Source: Glomus cerebriforme (lineage: Eukaryota > Glomeromycota > Glomeromycetes > Glomerales > Glomeraceae). From it: a DNA stretch of 30,419 nt. The first letter of the stretch is position 1, and each line of letters starts with the position of its first letter. The notes under the pieces are model-generated. The model ran no database searches, was not told the origin of the DNA, and saw only the letters and a program-made list of their open reading frames with translations. The DNA lies in the NCBI GenBank assembly GCA_003550305.1, contig QKYT01000022.1, positions 133,306 to 163,724 on the forward strand. Reading direction: 5' to 3'. The translations under genes and the position numbers were made by a program. Below are positions 1 through 10,295 of the stretch, piece after piece.

Positions 1-150
1 TTTTAAAAAATTTTATTAGATGATTATTTTAAATAAATATGTTTGCAAAAAAAATTTTTTTTTAAAATATTTTGCGATAAAATTTAAGTTTAGCTAATTA
101 AAAATTAGCCAAGTTAGCCTATACATCATGTGACATATTTGGAAAAAAAA

Positions 151-222
151 ACCCAGGTGATGATCGCCCAGGCGATAATCACCCAGGTGACAATCACCTA
201 GGCGACAATCACCCAGGCGACG
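151..222. repeat. 15-bp minisatellite, about 5 copies
   Basis: Four full 15-base units and one partial unit follow each other, starting at 151, 166, 181, 196 and 211. The consensus is close to ACCCAGGYGAYAATC, and each unit has a near-palindromic core (TCRCCCAGGYGA). It is a GC-rich patch in very AT-rich DNA. Because 15 is a multiple of 3, one + frame stays open and reads as a PGDNH-type pentapeptide repeat ending at a TAG just after the array. No start codon lies in that frame nearby, so coding is unproven. Confidence 0.85.
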
Positions 223-607
223 TTTAGCAATTCCCATAATTTTATATATGAAAATTTCTTTTTATAAAATTTTTGTATAATATTACTTATTGTCCGCCAC
301 ATAAACATTGACATTTATCTCCATCACTAAAGCAATACATAATCCAATACTAATATTGTTAATCTTTAACTAATTCTGAATCAATTTATGAAACCAACTC
401 TCTTCTTAAACTTGTAAAAATTATTATTTACATAAAAATCTTAAAAATACTAATAATATGCATTTATGTAAAGTTATAGTTATTTTTGAATACTGGTTAT
501 CTTGGCTATTTTCAGAAAATCTATTATGAATTACTATTTAAGAAACTTATTCTATATTTTATAATAATATTACTTCTAAAATTTTCTGAATAAATTTAAC
601 TTATTTT
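223..607. other. AT-rich stretch, nothing recognised
   Basis: I see no gene, RNA or clear repeat here. The sequence is AT-rich with scattered stops in all frames. It may be more of the decayed material that fills the rest of this flank. Confidence 0.5.
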
Positions 608-830
608 GTTAGAGATTTAATAGTCATAAGTAGAAGAGCTGATTATAGAACAGCCAAGGGAATAAAGGCAAAATTATTAACATCATTTAATGGTACTTTA
701 GAAGAAGTAATAAATGATGCATTAGTAAGTTAACATTTAATTTGTGATAATAATAAACTCTACCAACTTTATTACCAGAAATGATAAAAGTTTAAAAGAT
801 AATACTGATCCTTAGATACAACTTGATTAT
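608..830 (+). pseudogene. decayed coding fragment, possibly RTC4-like
   Basis: A + strand frame is open for 41 codons from 608 to 730 and includes the peptide RADYRTAKGIKAKLL. It is then closed by a TAA at 731. After a frame change near 750 the next frame gives TLPTLLPEMIKV. The string around 743-792 (a Cys, then LPTLLPEMI) resembles the Cys-LPNILPEKI start of the better preserved RTC4-like relic at 4323-5074. This may be a second, more broken copy of that family or part of something else. No intact gene is present. Confidence 0.3.
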
Positions 831-952
831 TTAGTAAATAATATATTAAAACTTCAAGGTTTTATTTTATATTTTAAATGACAGATATTAGCTAACTAGA
901 AATATATTCTGGTAAAATTCATTCAATTCATCATTTGTTTTTGAATGGATTG

Positions 953-1082
953 GATAATCCAGATTAAGAAATAAATAAATTTCAGATAATCCAGATGGAT
1001 CTGTTGAATAATACCAGATTAATCAGATATTATACAGATGACTAGATTGGCCAGATTAATCAGATAATCTGATCAAATCTGG
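953..1082. repeat. CCAGATTAATCAGAT array, left arm
   Basis: Variants of CCAGAT and ATCAGAT are densely clustered. The 15-mer CCAGATTAATCAGAT occurs exactly at 1014-1028 and 1051-1065. The arm ends in ATCTGATCAAATCTGG. Its reverse complement pattern reappears at 1749-1910, on the far side of the tandem array, so the two arms look like degenerate terminal inverted repeats of one element of about 950 bp. Confidence 0.55.
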
Positions 1083-1139
1083 TATTTTTTTATTTTTTTT
1101 ATTTTTTTTGTAGGGATGGAATTTTCAGAACGTTCCTGA

Positions 1140-1665
1140 AGGTTTTTTTTATTTTAATACATAAGAACATTTATTAACATTCTTTTTATTCTTTTTTGTA
1201 AGAACGAATTCTTTGGTTCAACTCTTGGAGATAAATGGAATAAAAAGAAAGGTAAGGGGACATTTTTTTATTTTATTATACAAGAACATTTATTAACGTT
1301 CTTTTTTATTAATTTTGTAGAAATGAACTCTTTAACTCAGCTCCTGAAGATAAATGGGGTAAAAGGGGGTGGAGGAGGATGTTTCTTTTTTATTTTATTA
1401 TATAAGAATATTTATTAACGTTCTTTTTTATTATTAATTTTTGTAGGGACAAATTTTTCAGCTCAGCTTCTGGAGGTAAATGGGATAAAAAGGAGGTAGA
1501 ATGATATTTTATTTTATTTTATTATATAAGAATATTTATTAACATTCTTTTTTATTAATTTTTGTAGGAATAGAATAAAAGGAGGCATAAGGGGTGTTTC
1601 TTTTTTATTTTATTATACAAGAATATTTATTAACATTCTTTTTTATTAATTTTTATAGGATTACC
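1140..1665 (+). repeat. tandem array of exon-plus-intron-like units
   Basis: A core close to AAGAAYATTTATTAACRTTC occurs five times, near 1163, 1282, 1404, 1529 and 1620. Spacing is 119, about 121, about 125 and then 91. Each core lies in an AT-rich, T-tract segment ending in TTTTGTAG or TTTTATAG, like a 3' splice site. Between them are less AT-rich 40-60 base segments. Three of these translate to related peptides: NEFFGSTLGDKWNK, NELFNSAPEDKWGK and DKFFSSASGGKWDK. The first is followed by GTAAGG, a good 5' splice site. The array therefore looks like repeated mini-exons with introns. The fourth and fifth units are eroded. No signal peptide or start was found. Confidence 0.65.
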
Positions 1666-1748
1666 TTCAGAAGTCAAGCTGAAGTGTTCATTTCTACAGT
1701 AAGTCAGTAAGTTTTAATAAAAAACACCCTTTTTTTTTATAAAAAAAA

Positions 1749-1910
1749 ATCTGGTAAATCTGATGAATCTGGTGATACAAATGAATTATCAGATTGATTA
1801 GATATCCATTGAACCATCTGGTTAATCTGATGGTATAAATGAATCAATTTGAATCTGGTCAATTTTTGGATGGATGATCAGATATTTGGATTGACCAGAT
1901 TTCAGAGCAT
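1749..1910. repeat. ATCTGGTTAATCTGA array, right arm
   Basis: This is the inverse orientation of the left CCAGAT-type array, with ATCTGGTAAATCTGATGAATCTGG-like variants and ATCTGGTTAATCTGATGG near 1816-1833. With the arm at 953-1082 it brackets the mini-exon array. The arms are imperfect, and no target-site duplication could be identified by eye. Confidence 0.5.
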
Positions 1911-2756
1911 ACCTCTATAGTCAACCAGTTGATTCACCTGACCGATATTATCAACTTATATTTTCTGATGAATTCTGGTTAAAAAATACTCATGACTATA
2001 GTAAAATCTATGTTGAAATAGATGGTAAATATGATTTGAATTTAAACTGTGCTCCTGTATTATCAATCATTATTAAAAACAATGCTGGTCATAGATTACT
2101 TATTGCATTTGGTAAGTAAGATTTAACATATATAATAATTATAATATAGTATTAATATATAAAATACATAATAGTATTATTTAATAAAAAAAATCACTAT
2201 ATATACTATACAATTTGCTATTAATGCAATTAAAAAAAATATTCTATATGATAATAAGTTTTGTGAACACAAGTGGTATTATAAAGATCTCTCATTTAAA
2301 AATAGATTCAATGAGTTTGTGAATATCAAAATAGTAATTACAAGCTATATATTATAATTGATAAGCATAGACTGTCTAAACTTGTAATCCAAAATACTTT
2401 GCATAAACCAATTTTATGCTGATTTCATATCATGAAAACTTTCATGAAAATTTAAATAAATGGCAAATACTGGCAAAATTTAGGTAGGTTATTTACACAA
2501 TATTTTAATTTTTTTAATTAAAACTAATTGCTAAATTAATAATTTTATTTAGATATTCTATAGCATTAGCATTTAAAATTGTAGGTCGTTATCAAACTGA
2601 AGAATCTGCAATTAAAATAATTAAGCTATATAATGAATTCATTAATACTAAAAAGCTAAAAAAGATAAATTAATAAATGATTTATTTAAAAATTAGATGT
2701 ATATAAAATGGCGATTAAGTTTTATTGATGCAAGTTATATTTCTAATGACATTATA

Positions 2757-3088
2757 ACTAGGGAAACGGAAACTATTTAAGTCCGTCACGGTATCAAGAT
2801 CAAAAACAACAAATTATTTGTTATATGCGTTAAGTATTATACAATCTACACAAGTATTATGTGAGTGACGTGACCATGGCACAAGTGTTATGCCATTACG
2901 CAATTTTCTTTTTTAGTATATTTCAGGGTATTTTTTAGAAAAGTGTTACATAATCATGATGCATTTTCAATAAAGGAAATAAAATTGATGTTTGTGATAG
3001 GGACAAAATCGGGAGATAAAACATTTTTTGTTAAGTCATTACAGTAAATAGTCCTTCGCTAACGCTCCGGACAACAAACAAATTTTTA
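2757..3088. mobile_element. small non-autonomous insertion (MITE-like)
   Basis: The transposase relic reads on cleanly up to about 2757 (SFIDAS..SNDII) and resumes at about 3089 (WITNNFIER). Residues of that family normally sit close together there, so about 330 bp appear to have been inserted. The insert is richer in G and C than its surroundings. It starts near TAACTAGGGAA, followed by a stem ACGGA..TCCGT, and ends with GTCC..GGAC flanking TTCGCTAACGCTCC. Imperfect inverted similarity links about 2806-2840 to 3047-3098. The same TAACTAGGGAA plus hairpin layout appears at 30113. No clear target-site duplication was found, so the exact ends are uncertain. Confidence 0.5.
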
Positions 3089-3589
3089 TGGATTACAAAT
3101 AATTTTATAGAAAGAATCAATAGAATAATTGAAGCTGTCTATATTGATAAGTAAATACTATTAATATTTATTAAACAAATGTATAGAATAAAATTTTAAA
3201 GTGAAATTATAATAATTAATGAAAATTTAAATAGATTTGAGTCAGGTTTGATTACTTTATTTAATATTTAAATTATTAAATAGATAAGAAATTCTTTTTT
3301 TATTATTATTTTTAATTAATTATAATGATACATACCATTAAATTAATTTTATTTTTAAATTTTTATAGCAAGTTTAAGAAGATTTATTATTATATACTGA
3401 TAAAGTCCAAAGATTAAATCAAGAATGGCTGGATTTTCTTCTTAATTTAATTAATAAATCATCAGATCTGAATATTTTTTTTGTTAAAAAAAAATCTGGT
3501 GATTTATTAATATTTTTTTATGATAATAAGCCTCAATTTTCTTATAAAATCTTTATTATCTAACATATAAAATTAGATTCAGGATTTTA

Positions 3590-3638
3590 AATATACAGTA
3601 TATGTAATATTATTACTGGCAAATGCATACTGTATATT
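3590..3638. repeat. 12-bp inverted repeat holding TATACAGTATA
   Basis: AATATACAGTAT (3590-3601) is the exact reverse complement of ATACTGTATATT (3627-3638), with 25 bases between. The left arm with the next base includes one of four exact TATACWGTATA sites in the window (3592-3602). It lies within the decayed transposase gene. Confidence 0.7.
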
Positions 3639-4322
3639 GTATACTAGAAATATATATGGAATAGTTTTATTACACAGCTATTGTGTTTAAAGAAGTGTAA
3701 CAAAAAGAATATATAGATATTGTAAATAAAGTAAAGAAAGATCTTATTTAGTATTTTTGTAATAAAAAAAGAGTAGTTCTTGCATCTATAAAAAATAATG
3801 TAATATATTAAGGTGATATTAAGGATGCTTTTCAAGAAATTATTAAATTATATAATGAACAAGATAAAATATTTGTTAAAAAATCTTTAAAAATTATTAT
3901 TATTAATTAATCTTATTAATTAATAGGCAATAAAATATTTTATCTACTTAAACGCTCATTCTAAGAGACTAAGGATCTATTTCAACCAGTAGAATTAAGC
4001 AAAAGAGCAAAAAAAAATTTAGATGCTCCTTCAAAATTATTTACTAAATCTCATTTATCTTATAAAATAAGTTTACTGAACTAATCACAATCTAGTAATA
4101 TCTTTTCTGTACAATAAAGAAAAATAAAACAAATCCAAAATCTGAAATAAAAATACAAAAATAATTTATTTTCTATTACTAATAATAAATTTAGTAAAAT
4201 TTTATTTGTTATGATAACATATTTTATTTATTTACTAAGCAATAATATTTTATTAATAATATTATTATTATTTGAATTATTATTTATATCATCATCATTT
4301 ATAATATCAAGCCCATTCCATA

Positions 4323-5074
4323 ATGTATTTCAACATTTTTTACAATGATGATTTAGAATTAGATTTGGATTTAAAATCTAATTTTCACAATTTATGTTCT
4401 TATTGTAATGATATTCTACCAAATATTTTACCAGAAAAGATATAAGATAAATTATAAAATCTACAAAATAAATCAATTACAGAAAAAGAGTATTTAACAT
4501 TTTGTATGATGCATCATATTGAATTGAATATTATTTCAAGTGGATTATCAAGAAAATATTTCAAATATATTAATTTTAATTAACTTCTATCATGTATAAT
4601 TAAATTTGAAAAAGACTTTTTTGATGTTATTAATAGAAATATTTCAAGTTACTATCAGAATATTATATTTTTAATATATAAAGAAATTGGATATAATAAA
4701 GCTAAGGTACCAATGATACTTATGAATCGATATGAAAATTTTCAGGTTAGTAATTATTTATTTATATTTAAAATATTAAAATTTTATTAATTAACTTTAC
4801 TAATTTACAGTTAGATTATTATAGATTTAATAGATTATATATTATTGTTAATACTTTAATGGATTTGTTTATTAATTCCAATATTCTTACAAGAGAATAA
4901 ACTTTACCATTAAGCCTTATAGATTTTATTTATGAAGTTTTAGTACCAGAAGTAACGTTATATTTGATTTAAGGTGACTATAATAATAGTATAATATTAG
5001 GATGCGCAAGAGAAATTTTAATTAATAGTATTGAATTTGAAAAATATATGCATAGTAATGAAACAAATAATTGA
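4323..5074 (+). pseudogene. decayed RTC4-like domain gene
   Basis: An ATG at 4323 opens a frame that, with one intron (4746-4810, GTTAGT..ACAG, 65 bp, phase 0), runs about 228 codons to a TGA at 5072-5074. Family features in order are a CSYC motif followed by LPNILPEK, FCMMHHIE, a stretch ending KVPMILMNRYENFQ, a YY motif at the start of exon 2, and the hallmark EVLVPEV..LI..D with AREILINSIEFEKYMH near the end. Rtc4 was named from yeast telomere-capping genetics. In Rhizophagus such domains occur in many repeat-associated genes. Five in-frame stops (4443, 4455, 4581, 4898, 4970) are all TAA, with no frameshift, so the copy is recently dead. It lies 3' of, and in the same direction as, the transposase relic. 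Confidence 0.7.
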
Positions 5075-5532
5075 TAATTATACTTAAAAAATTTATTATT
5101 TGTTATAATGAATAAAATCTAATAATAATTTTGAGGAAACAAACCTTTGCTTAAAGTTACTATTTCTTACTAATATAAAATGTTGGCAATTCTTTATTTT
5201 TAAATGGTTTAATAAATATATAAATAACTTAAATAATAGTAACTAGTAATAAGAAAAACATAAAAATAATAATTTAAAGATATAGTATTTGTTGATCATT
5301 TTTATTATATATCAAGTAGCAAATTTTTTGAATACGTATAAATACAAAAACTTAGTTTATACTGTATATAAACTTAATTATTATAATATACAAATAAGAT
5401 TAAAATAGATTTTATATTTCAAATATTAGTTTATAATAATATGTCATGTAATTGGCATAATTTTATCATTTAAAAAATTCTTCTAACTATAAAAGTTATT
5501 AAAGAATAAATAAAAGCTAGTTTGTTATTGAC
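5075..5532. other. gene-free AT-rich spacer
   Basis: No gene was recognised between the two broken genes. It includes an exact TATACTGTATA site at 5358-5368. Confidence 0.5.
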
Positions 5533-6492
5533 ATGTTTTTTGAGTTTAAAGTATTATCTTTTTATAGAGAGTTATCAGAATTTTTTTTACCAAAATACTA
5601 CTATTATAATTTTGAAAAAACTCTGCAAGTAAATGTAAATGTTAGTTATATACATTTGTAAAATAATGCTCTTAATGAAAGTTCATGGATTCTATTATTA
5701 CTAGGTTATACTATATATACTTTTTTAGGTAAAAATTTTTTCAAATTTTCTATTAAAAGAAAAAATATTTTCTTATTATAATACTCAAGATCAAGAAAAA
5801 TTAGGGATTCATTTGATGATAAAATACTATAATTTAAAAAATGTATCACTTACTTCAATTTTGAAATTTATCAAACCTGCTGTAATAAAAATTTTACAAA
5901 AAAAGTTCATAAGATTTTTTTAAATTGCTTTTCACATTAAGGTCAAACTAAAAAAGAACAAGTTTTAATTTGTAATCTTAAACAAAAAAGTGATAAGCTT
6001 GAAAATTTTTGTAGTAATAAAGAAACTATTGTTTGTGGAATAAAACTAGAAGAAAAAGGAAGATTATTGATTCAAAATTTACACAAGCCCTTATAGTAAT
6101 GCACAAAAAAGATAAATTAACATTATATAATGCTAATCGTAATATTAAAAAGTTAAAAACTAAGATTGCATAATTCCAAAATGAAAAATCTGATTTGAAT
6201 AATAAAACTGATCTATTAAACCAAACATCTGAAGAATAAAAAAATTAGTAAATGATATATTAGATAAAAAAAAATTAAAATCCATAATTTTAATTAGCAC
6301 AGAACAATATCTTTCTCTTGTACTTTCTCATCCTTATAATTATTATTATAATACTGATCTTCAAAATAAATCCTATCATATATTATATGTGGATTTTAAT
6401 GTAACAATTAATGTGAATTGCCAACTGTGTAATATGATTAATTCATATTCTAATCAATTTAAAGGGATTAACTTTTGCACTTTATTATAGCA
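5533..6492 (+). pseudogene. unidentified decayed gene
   Basis: An ATG at 5533 opens a frame (MFFEFKVLSFYRELSEFF) that runs to a GTAAAA donor at 5729 with one internal TAA. From about 5763 a frame of about 110 codons has only three stops, all TAA, and includes KENIFLL, a Cys pair in YQTCCNKNF and GQTKKEQVLICNLKQ. A frame change near 6070 leads to a coiled-coil-like stretch (KLKTKIA..FQNEKSDLNNKTD). A 62-codon open piece then ends at a TAG near 6489 and holds CQLC. Stop density is well below that of random DNA of this composition, so this was coding. I do not recognise the family. Confidence 0.5.
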
Positions 6493-7780
6493 TTAACTTT
6501 AGTAAGTGATATTAATCATTATACAATACAAACTGCATTAGCAATTATAGTTATTATTACTCAAAGTTGCAAATAATCATATCACAAATACTACTCTCAA
6601 ATATTTTCTACTATTTTATCAAAGGTTAAAACCTAGATACTGCTATAGTTTATGCTAATACAAAGAAAAAAAATTATTTGTTATTAGATTTGATTGTTTT
6701 TGGTCTCATTCTTGAAATACAGAACAGGCTAGTGAAGAGTTTATTTACTTAGATAATCTTGAAGGTAAATTGAAATAAATTTTTTATTTTAATAATATTT
6801 TAATAAATTGATATATCTTGCATTCAGTACATCCTATATAATTTAACCAGAATTATAGATATTTAGCTAGCATTAAGAAATTAATAAAATTAACAAATAA
6901 ATAGAATTTAAACATATAAATCATTTTATAAGTATTTTTACCTATTCTTAAAATATCAAGAAAGGTTTAAAGTATTATTTTATATACAATATATAAAAGA
7001 AATATACTAAATGTATAGGTATACTATTTAAATTTTTTTAATTTTATTATTTAAAAAATTTTTTATATAAAATTAATCTTAAATTTTATTATTATATATT
7101 ATATATACAGTATATAATTTATAAAATAAATTATAAATTTATATTTTCTTTATTTTAATCTACTATATAATTAAATAAATTATTAAAATTTTAATTAATA
7201 AAGTAATATTATTAAAAGGTATTATATAAGCTATTGTTTTTACTAATAAATCTAGATAAATTATATTTATCATAAATTTTATATTGTTCATATTTTTAAT
7301 AATAAATAAAAAAAATATTGTAATAAAATATATAGTATATGAAATTTAATTAAAATTTTAATAGTATATAAAATATTTTTTAATAATATAAAGGTTTTAA
7401 AATGTAATTTTTTAAAGTATATAAAGTATATTAAAATTATAGTTTTTAGCAAATTTTGCCATTTATTAGGAAAAGTATACTGTAATATTTAATACAAATA
7501 TAATGATACAAAAAAAAAAATCATATTATCAGTTTTAAAATTTTGTAATTTTTAAAGAATTAAAGAATTTATAATTATATTTTAAATACAAATATCAATA
7601 TCTTTTACTATTAATTAGTATTTACACAAAATTAAGAATTAAAAGAATATTCTTACAATCTTTTTTATAAACTTTAAATTTGTTTTTTTTTCTTTTTAAA
7701 GAAATTGTAATTTATAAAATATATTGTTTAAAAAAGTTTGTAAAAAAAAAAATTCAAAAGCAACTTTTGTACTGACATTA
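6493..7780. other. very AT-rich, gene-free
   Basis: This is low-complexity AT DNA with stops in every frame and no recognisable domain or RNA. An exact TATACAGTATA palindrome lies at 7104-7114. The region ends where the gene island, with longer A/T homopolymers and more GC, begins. Confidence 0.5.
7104..7114. promoter_or_regulatory. TATACWGTATA palindrome
   Basis: Exact match to the 11-bp palindrome TATACAGTATA, which recurs in this window. Its function is unknown; a dimeric regulator site or a relic of a mobile element are both possible. Confidence 0.35.
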
Positions 7781-9152
7781 CTGTCATGTAAGATCAGGAC
7801 AACTTTTTTTTTTAAGTTAATAATTTACTATAATTTTTTTTTTAAAAAAGCTTTTCGGTTTGATGCATACATTATAAATCTATTATTCCGATTTTAGACA
7901 ATATATTATTTATTTTAAAAATAGTTTATGAAATGGTCAGGGGGCCAAGTCCTCGCATATTATTTACCTTGTAAGATCTAATTTTTTTTCTCATTCTACT
8001 TTGTCCAGTGAGAATGCCAACATATTCTAAAACGTATGCAGAAAATCGCGACACGTTCTACATTGGTCCCTTGATTTCCACAATTTCTTTTATATTTAAA
8101 ATAGATTTTTTTTTTTTTACCTCGTTTTTTCGTTTACTTCAGATAAAAGATGAATGAACCCTTATAAGTTAATAATTTTAGTAATATATTAATTAGATAT
8201 TAATGGATGAGATGTCAATATATATTTTATTTAAAATTGCATCACCGCAGTGCAGGATACATAATGTATACTGTACAGAAGCGCCAACATTTTTTTTTTT
8301 TTTTTTTTTTATTTAGGCCAACAATAGGCATTATTACATGTACAAAGTAAATAAACTTGTAACTAAACTCGTTTATAAAGATTTAGTTAATTTCGGAAAG
8401 AATCCCGTCATCCGCGATTAACAAAAAATTCAATTGATAGACTATAAAACTATGATAAACTATAAATATACTATAATCACATTCTAAATTTTCTCATTTG
8501 TGTTATAGTTTATACTTTAACACATAATTGTTTTTTATACAAACCTGCATCACGTCGTTTATAAATTTCTTTTTTCCCTTCTTGATTATTATTTATTGAG
8601 GGAAAAAAAAAAAAAAAGTTGAATACGCGATTACCATATAAATTAATAACACTTTTAATATTCGGTAAATAAATCATGGAATTTTTATTATTATGCACCC
8701 AAAGTAATTATTTATTATTTTATTATGTAGAATGGCGTAAAATCCATTTTCTTATCATTTTTAATTTAAATAATTTGAGATTCAAATAATCGCTTCAATA
8801 AGAATCGATTAAAGATTTCAAAAGAAACATTAGCAAAAATATATCAAACGCGCACGGGTGTCCAAAATGAATTTTTAGCAAAGGAAAACATTGGAAAAAA
8901 CGCCCAAGCTAACTGCACGGCGTTAAACCTTTCTCATGTTTATATGTTTATTCGTGTTCACTTGATGACTTATTAGTTAGTTAAGTAAAGAATTTTTTCG
9001 TGTGCCCTAATTTGATATATTTTGACTTATTTGTGTTTTTCGTCTCTCTTTTATGGGTAAAAACAGTTATACAGAATTTGCATAAAAGAAAAAAAAAAAA
9101 AAAATTTTTTTTTCTCTCTCTTTCTTTCTTTTCTTTTTTTTTTTTTTTGTAG
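7781..9152. other. start of gene island, no gene recognised
   Basis: There is no convincing gene in this stretch. Small inverted repeats include TGACA-TTAC-TGTCA near 7782 and AACGCC..GGCGTT (8899-8904 with 8919-8924, 14-base loop). A near match to the recurrent palindrome (TATACTGTACA) is at 8267. Long A and T tracts occur near 8110, 8290, 8600 and 9090. A short minus-strand open frame at 8510-8698 has no recognisable features and is probably chance. Confidence 0.5.
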
Positions 9153-9437
9153 GAAAAAAAAACACTGCAGAAATGGATCGTGACACTTTCGTACTACGCG
9201 GTAACATTGTACAGCATTTGGTAAGTCATGGAGATAAACCAAATCATAATTGGAGAAATAAATATGTATGACAATTCTAACTTGGCTTGGAAGTTGGGAA
9301 TCTGTCAAATGTTACTTTTATTATTTAAAAAGGATGGATCCAGATCCACGATAGTCGATGAGCATACAAAGGTTTCTCTTAGAACAATCCAAGAAACCTG
9401 TATACTGATTTATGCAATTATACGTGCAATTTTGTAA
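9153..9437 (+). other. possible exon(s) of an unrecognised gene or leader
   Basis: A long polypyrimidine tract ends in TTTTTTTTTTGTAG just before 9153, like a 3' splice site. A perfect 5' splice site GTAAGT stands at 9221-9226. Between them an ATG at 9173 opens 16 codons (MDRDTFVLRGNIVQHL) that read into the donor. Downstream a different frame opens at an ATG at 9228 for 69 codons and includes KLGICQMLLLLFKKDGSR. The GC content is higher than in surrounding DNA. It could be a coding exon, a 5' leader exon of the WOPR gene 2.4 kb away, or chance. I recognise no domain. Confidence 0.25.
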
Positions 9438-10284
9438 ATAATCGAGATTGGTAAACTGTCGTGGAACAAAATAAGCCCTGTAATGATTCTTTGCGCCACT
9501 CATTCTCCGTATTTTTCACCAAAAAAAAAAATTTCAAATTTATTCTATCTCGGCAAAGCTTTATATTAATTACTTTAAAATAAAATCGGTTAAGGGTAAA
9601 AAATTTTGGATTTTCTTTTCCTTTTAAAGAATAATTTATATTATTTTTTTACTTTGCCGGTAAGTAAATATACCCGATTTTTTGTCACATTGAAAGTTCA
9701 GGATAATTCACAATGAAAAAAAACAAGGTAGGTATCACAATTAAAATTTTCCGACTATGAAAATTATTCAATAATACATATACAATATTACTATATTTGT
9801 AAAGAGACGCGCGGGGATGAGCCGTGGGATATAATGGAATTAACCGTTGATATGATATTTTAAGTATCAAAAAAAAAAAAAAAAACAAAAAAAAAAAAAT
9901 CGAACAATGTCAATAAATGTCAACATGTTGTCATTCATTGCACTTGAATTCTATTTTTTTCTGTTATGTTATTTGTTCTCACTTTTCTCTAACAATCTAA
10001 CTTTCTCCAGTCTAGCTTCAACCCGCCAATGATTGAAATTTATTTAGAAAATGCTGTAAAAAGTAATAATATCTATATTTTAAAATAAACTTTCAAGTAA
10101 CTCATTGTTGTATTTACACTGTTGACTGTTTGAGTAAAGAACATAGTATCTGAGTTTCAGAAATTGAATCAGACCCTGTTACTCTCATTTTTTTTTTTTT
10201 TCCTCCTTATTTTATAATAAACTCCTTTAATAATATTTATTATTAATATATTTTATTATTTTATCATTTAAATAAATTAAACCA

Positions 10285-10295
10285 TATACAGTATA
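10285..10295. promoter_or_regulatory. TATACWGTATA palindrome upstream of WOPR gene
   Basis: Exact TATACAGTATA, 1.6 kb before the WOPR start codon. It is the only exact copy in the gene island; near copies lie at 8267, 18607, 19817 and 21596. Confidence 0.35.

Larger units (their letters stand above)
1922..4190 (+). pseudogene. decayed MULE-type transposase-like gene
   Basis: Fragments in order along the + strand match the plan of the MULE/SWIM transposase-like proteins common in Rhizophagus. A DDE-like start includes IDGKYDLNLN (1922-2111, ending at a GTAAGT donor). Next come FCEHKWYYKD, then LNKWQILAKF joined across a 69-bp intron (2484-2552) to RYSIALAFKIVGR. These are followed by KWRLSFIDAS (to about 2757), WITNNFIERINRIIEA (3089-3136), LLLYTDKVQRLNQEWLDF (from about 3370), a possible remnant of a SWIM Cys motif (TGKC, 3615-3626) and a polar C-terminal tail to about 4190. 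Many in-frame TAA/TAG codons and at least one frameshift show it is dead. A 0.3-kb sequence interrupts the frame at about 2757-3088. The family call rests on remembered family features. Confidence 0.6.

Noticed and set aside
1922..6492. TAA/TAG read as Gln (altered genetic code) in the left-flank genes
   Set aside because: CAA is used side by side with TAA, at least one frameshift and one TAG at an expected Trp are present, and the intact island genes use TAA as a normal stop. Decay explains it more simply.
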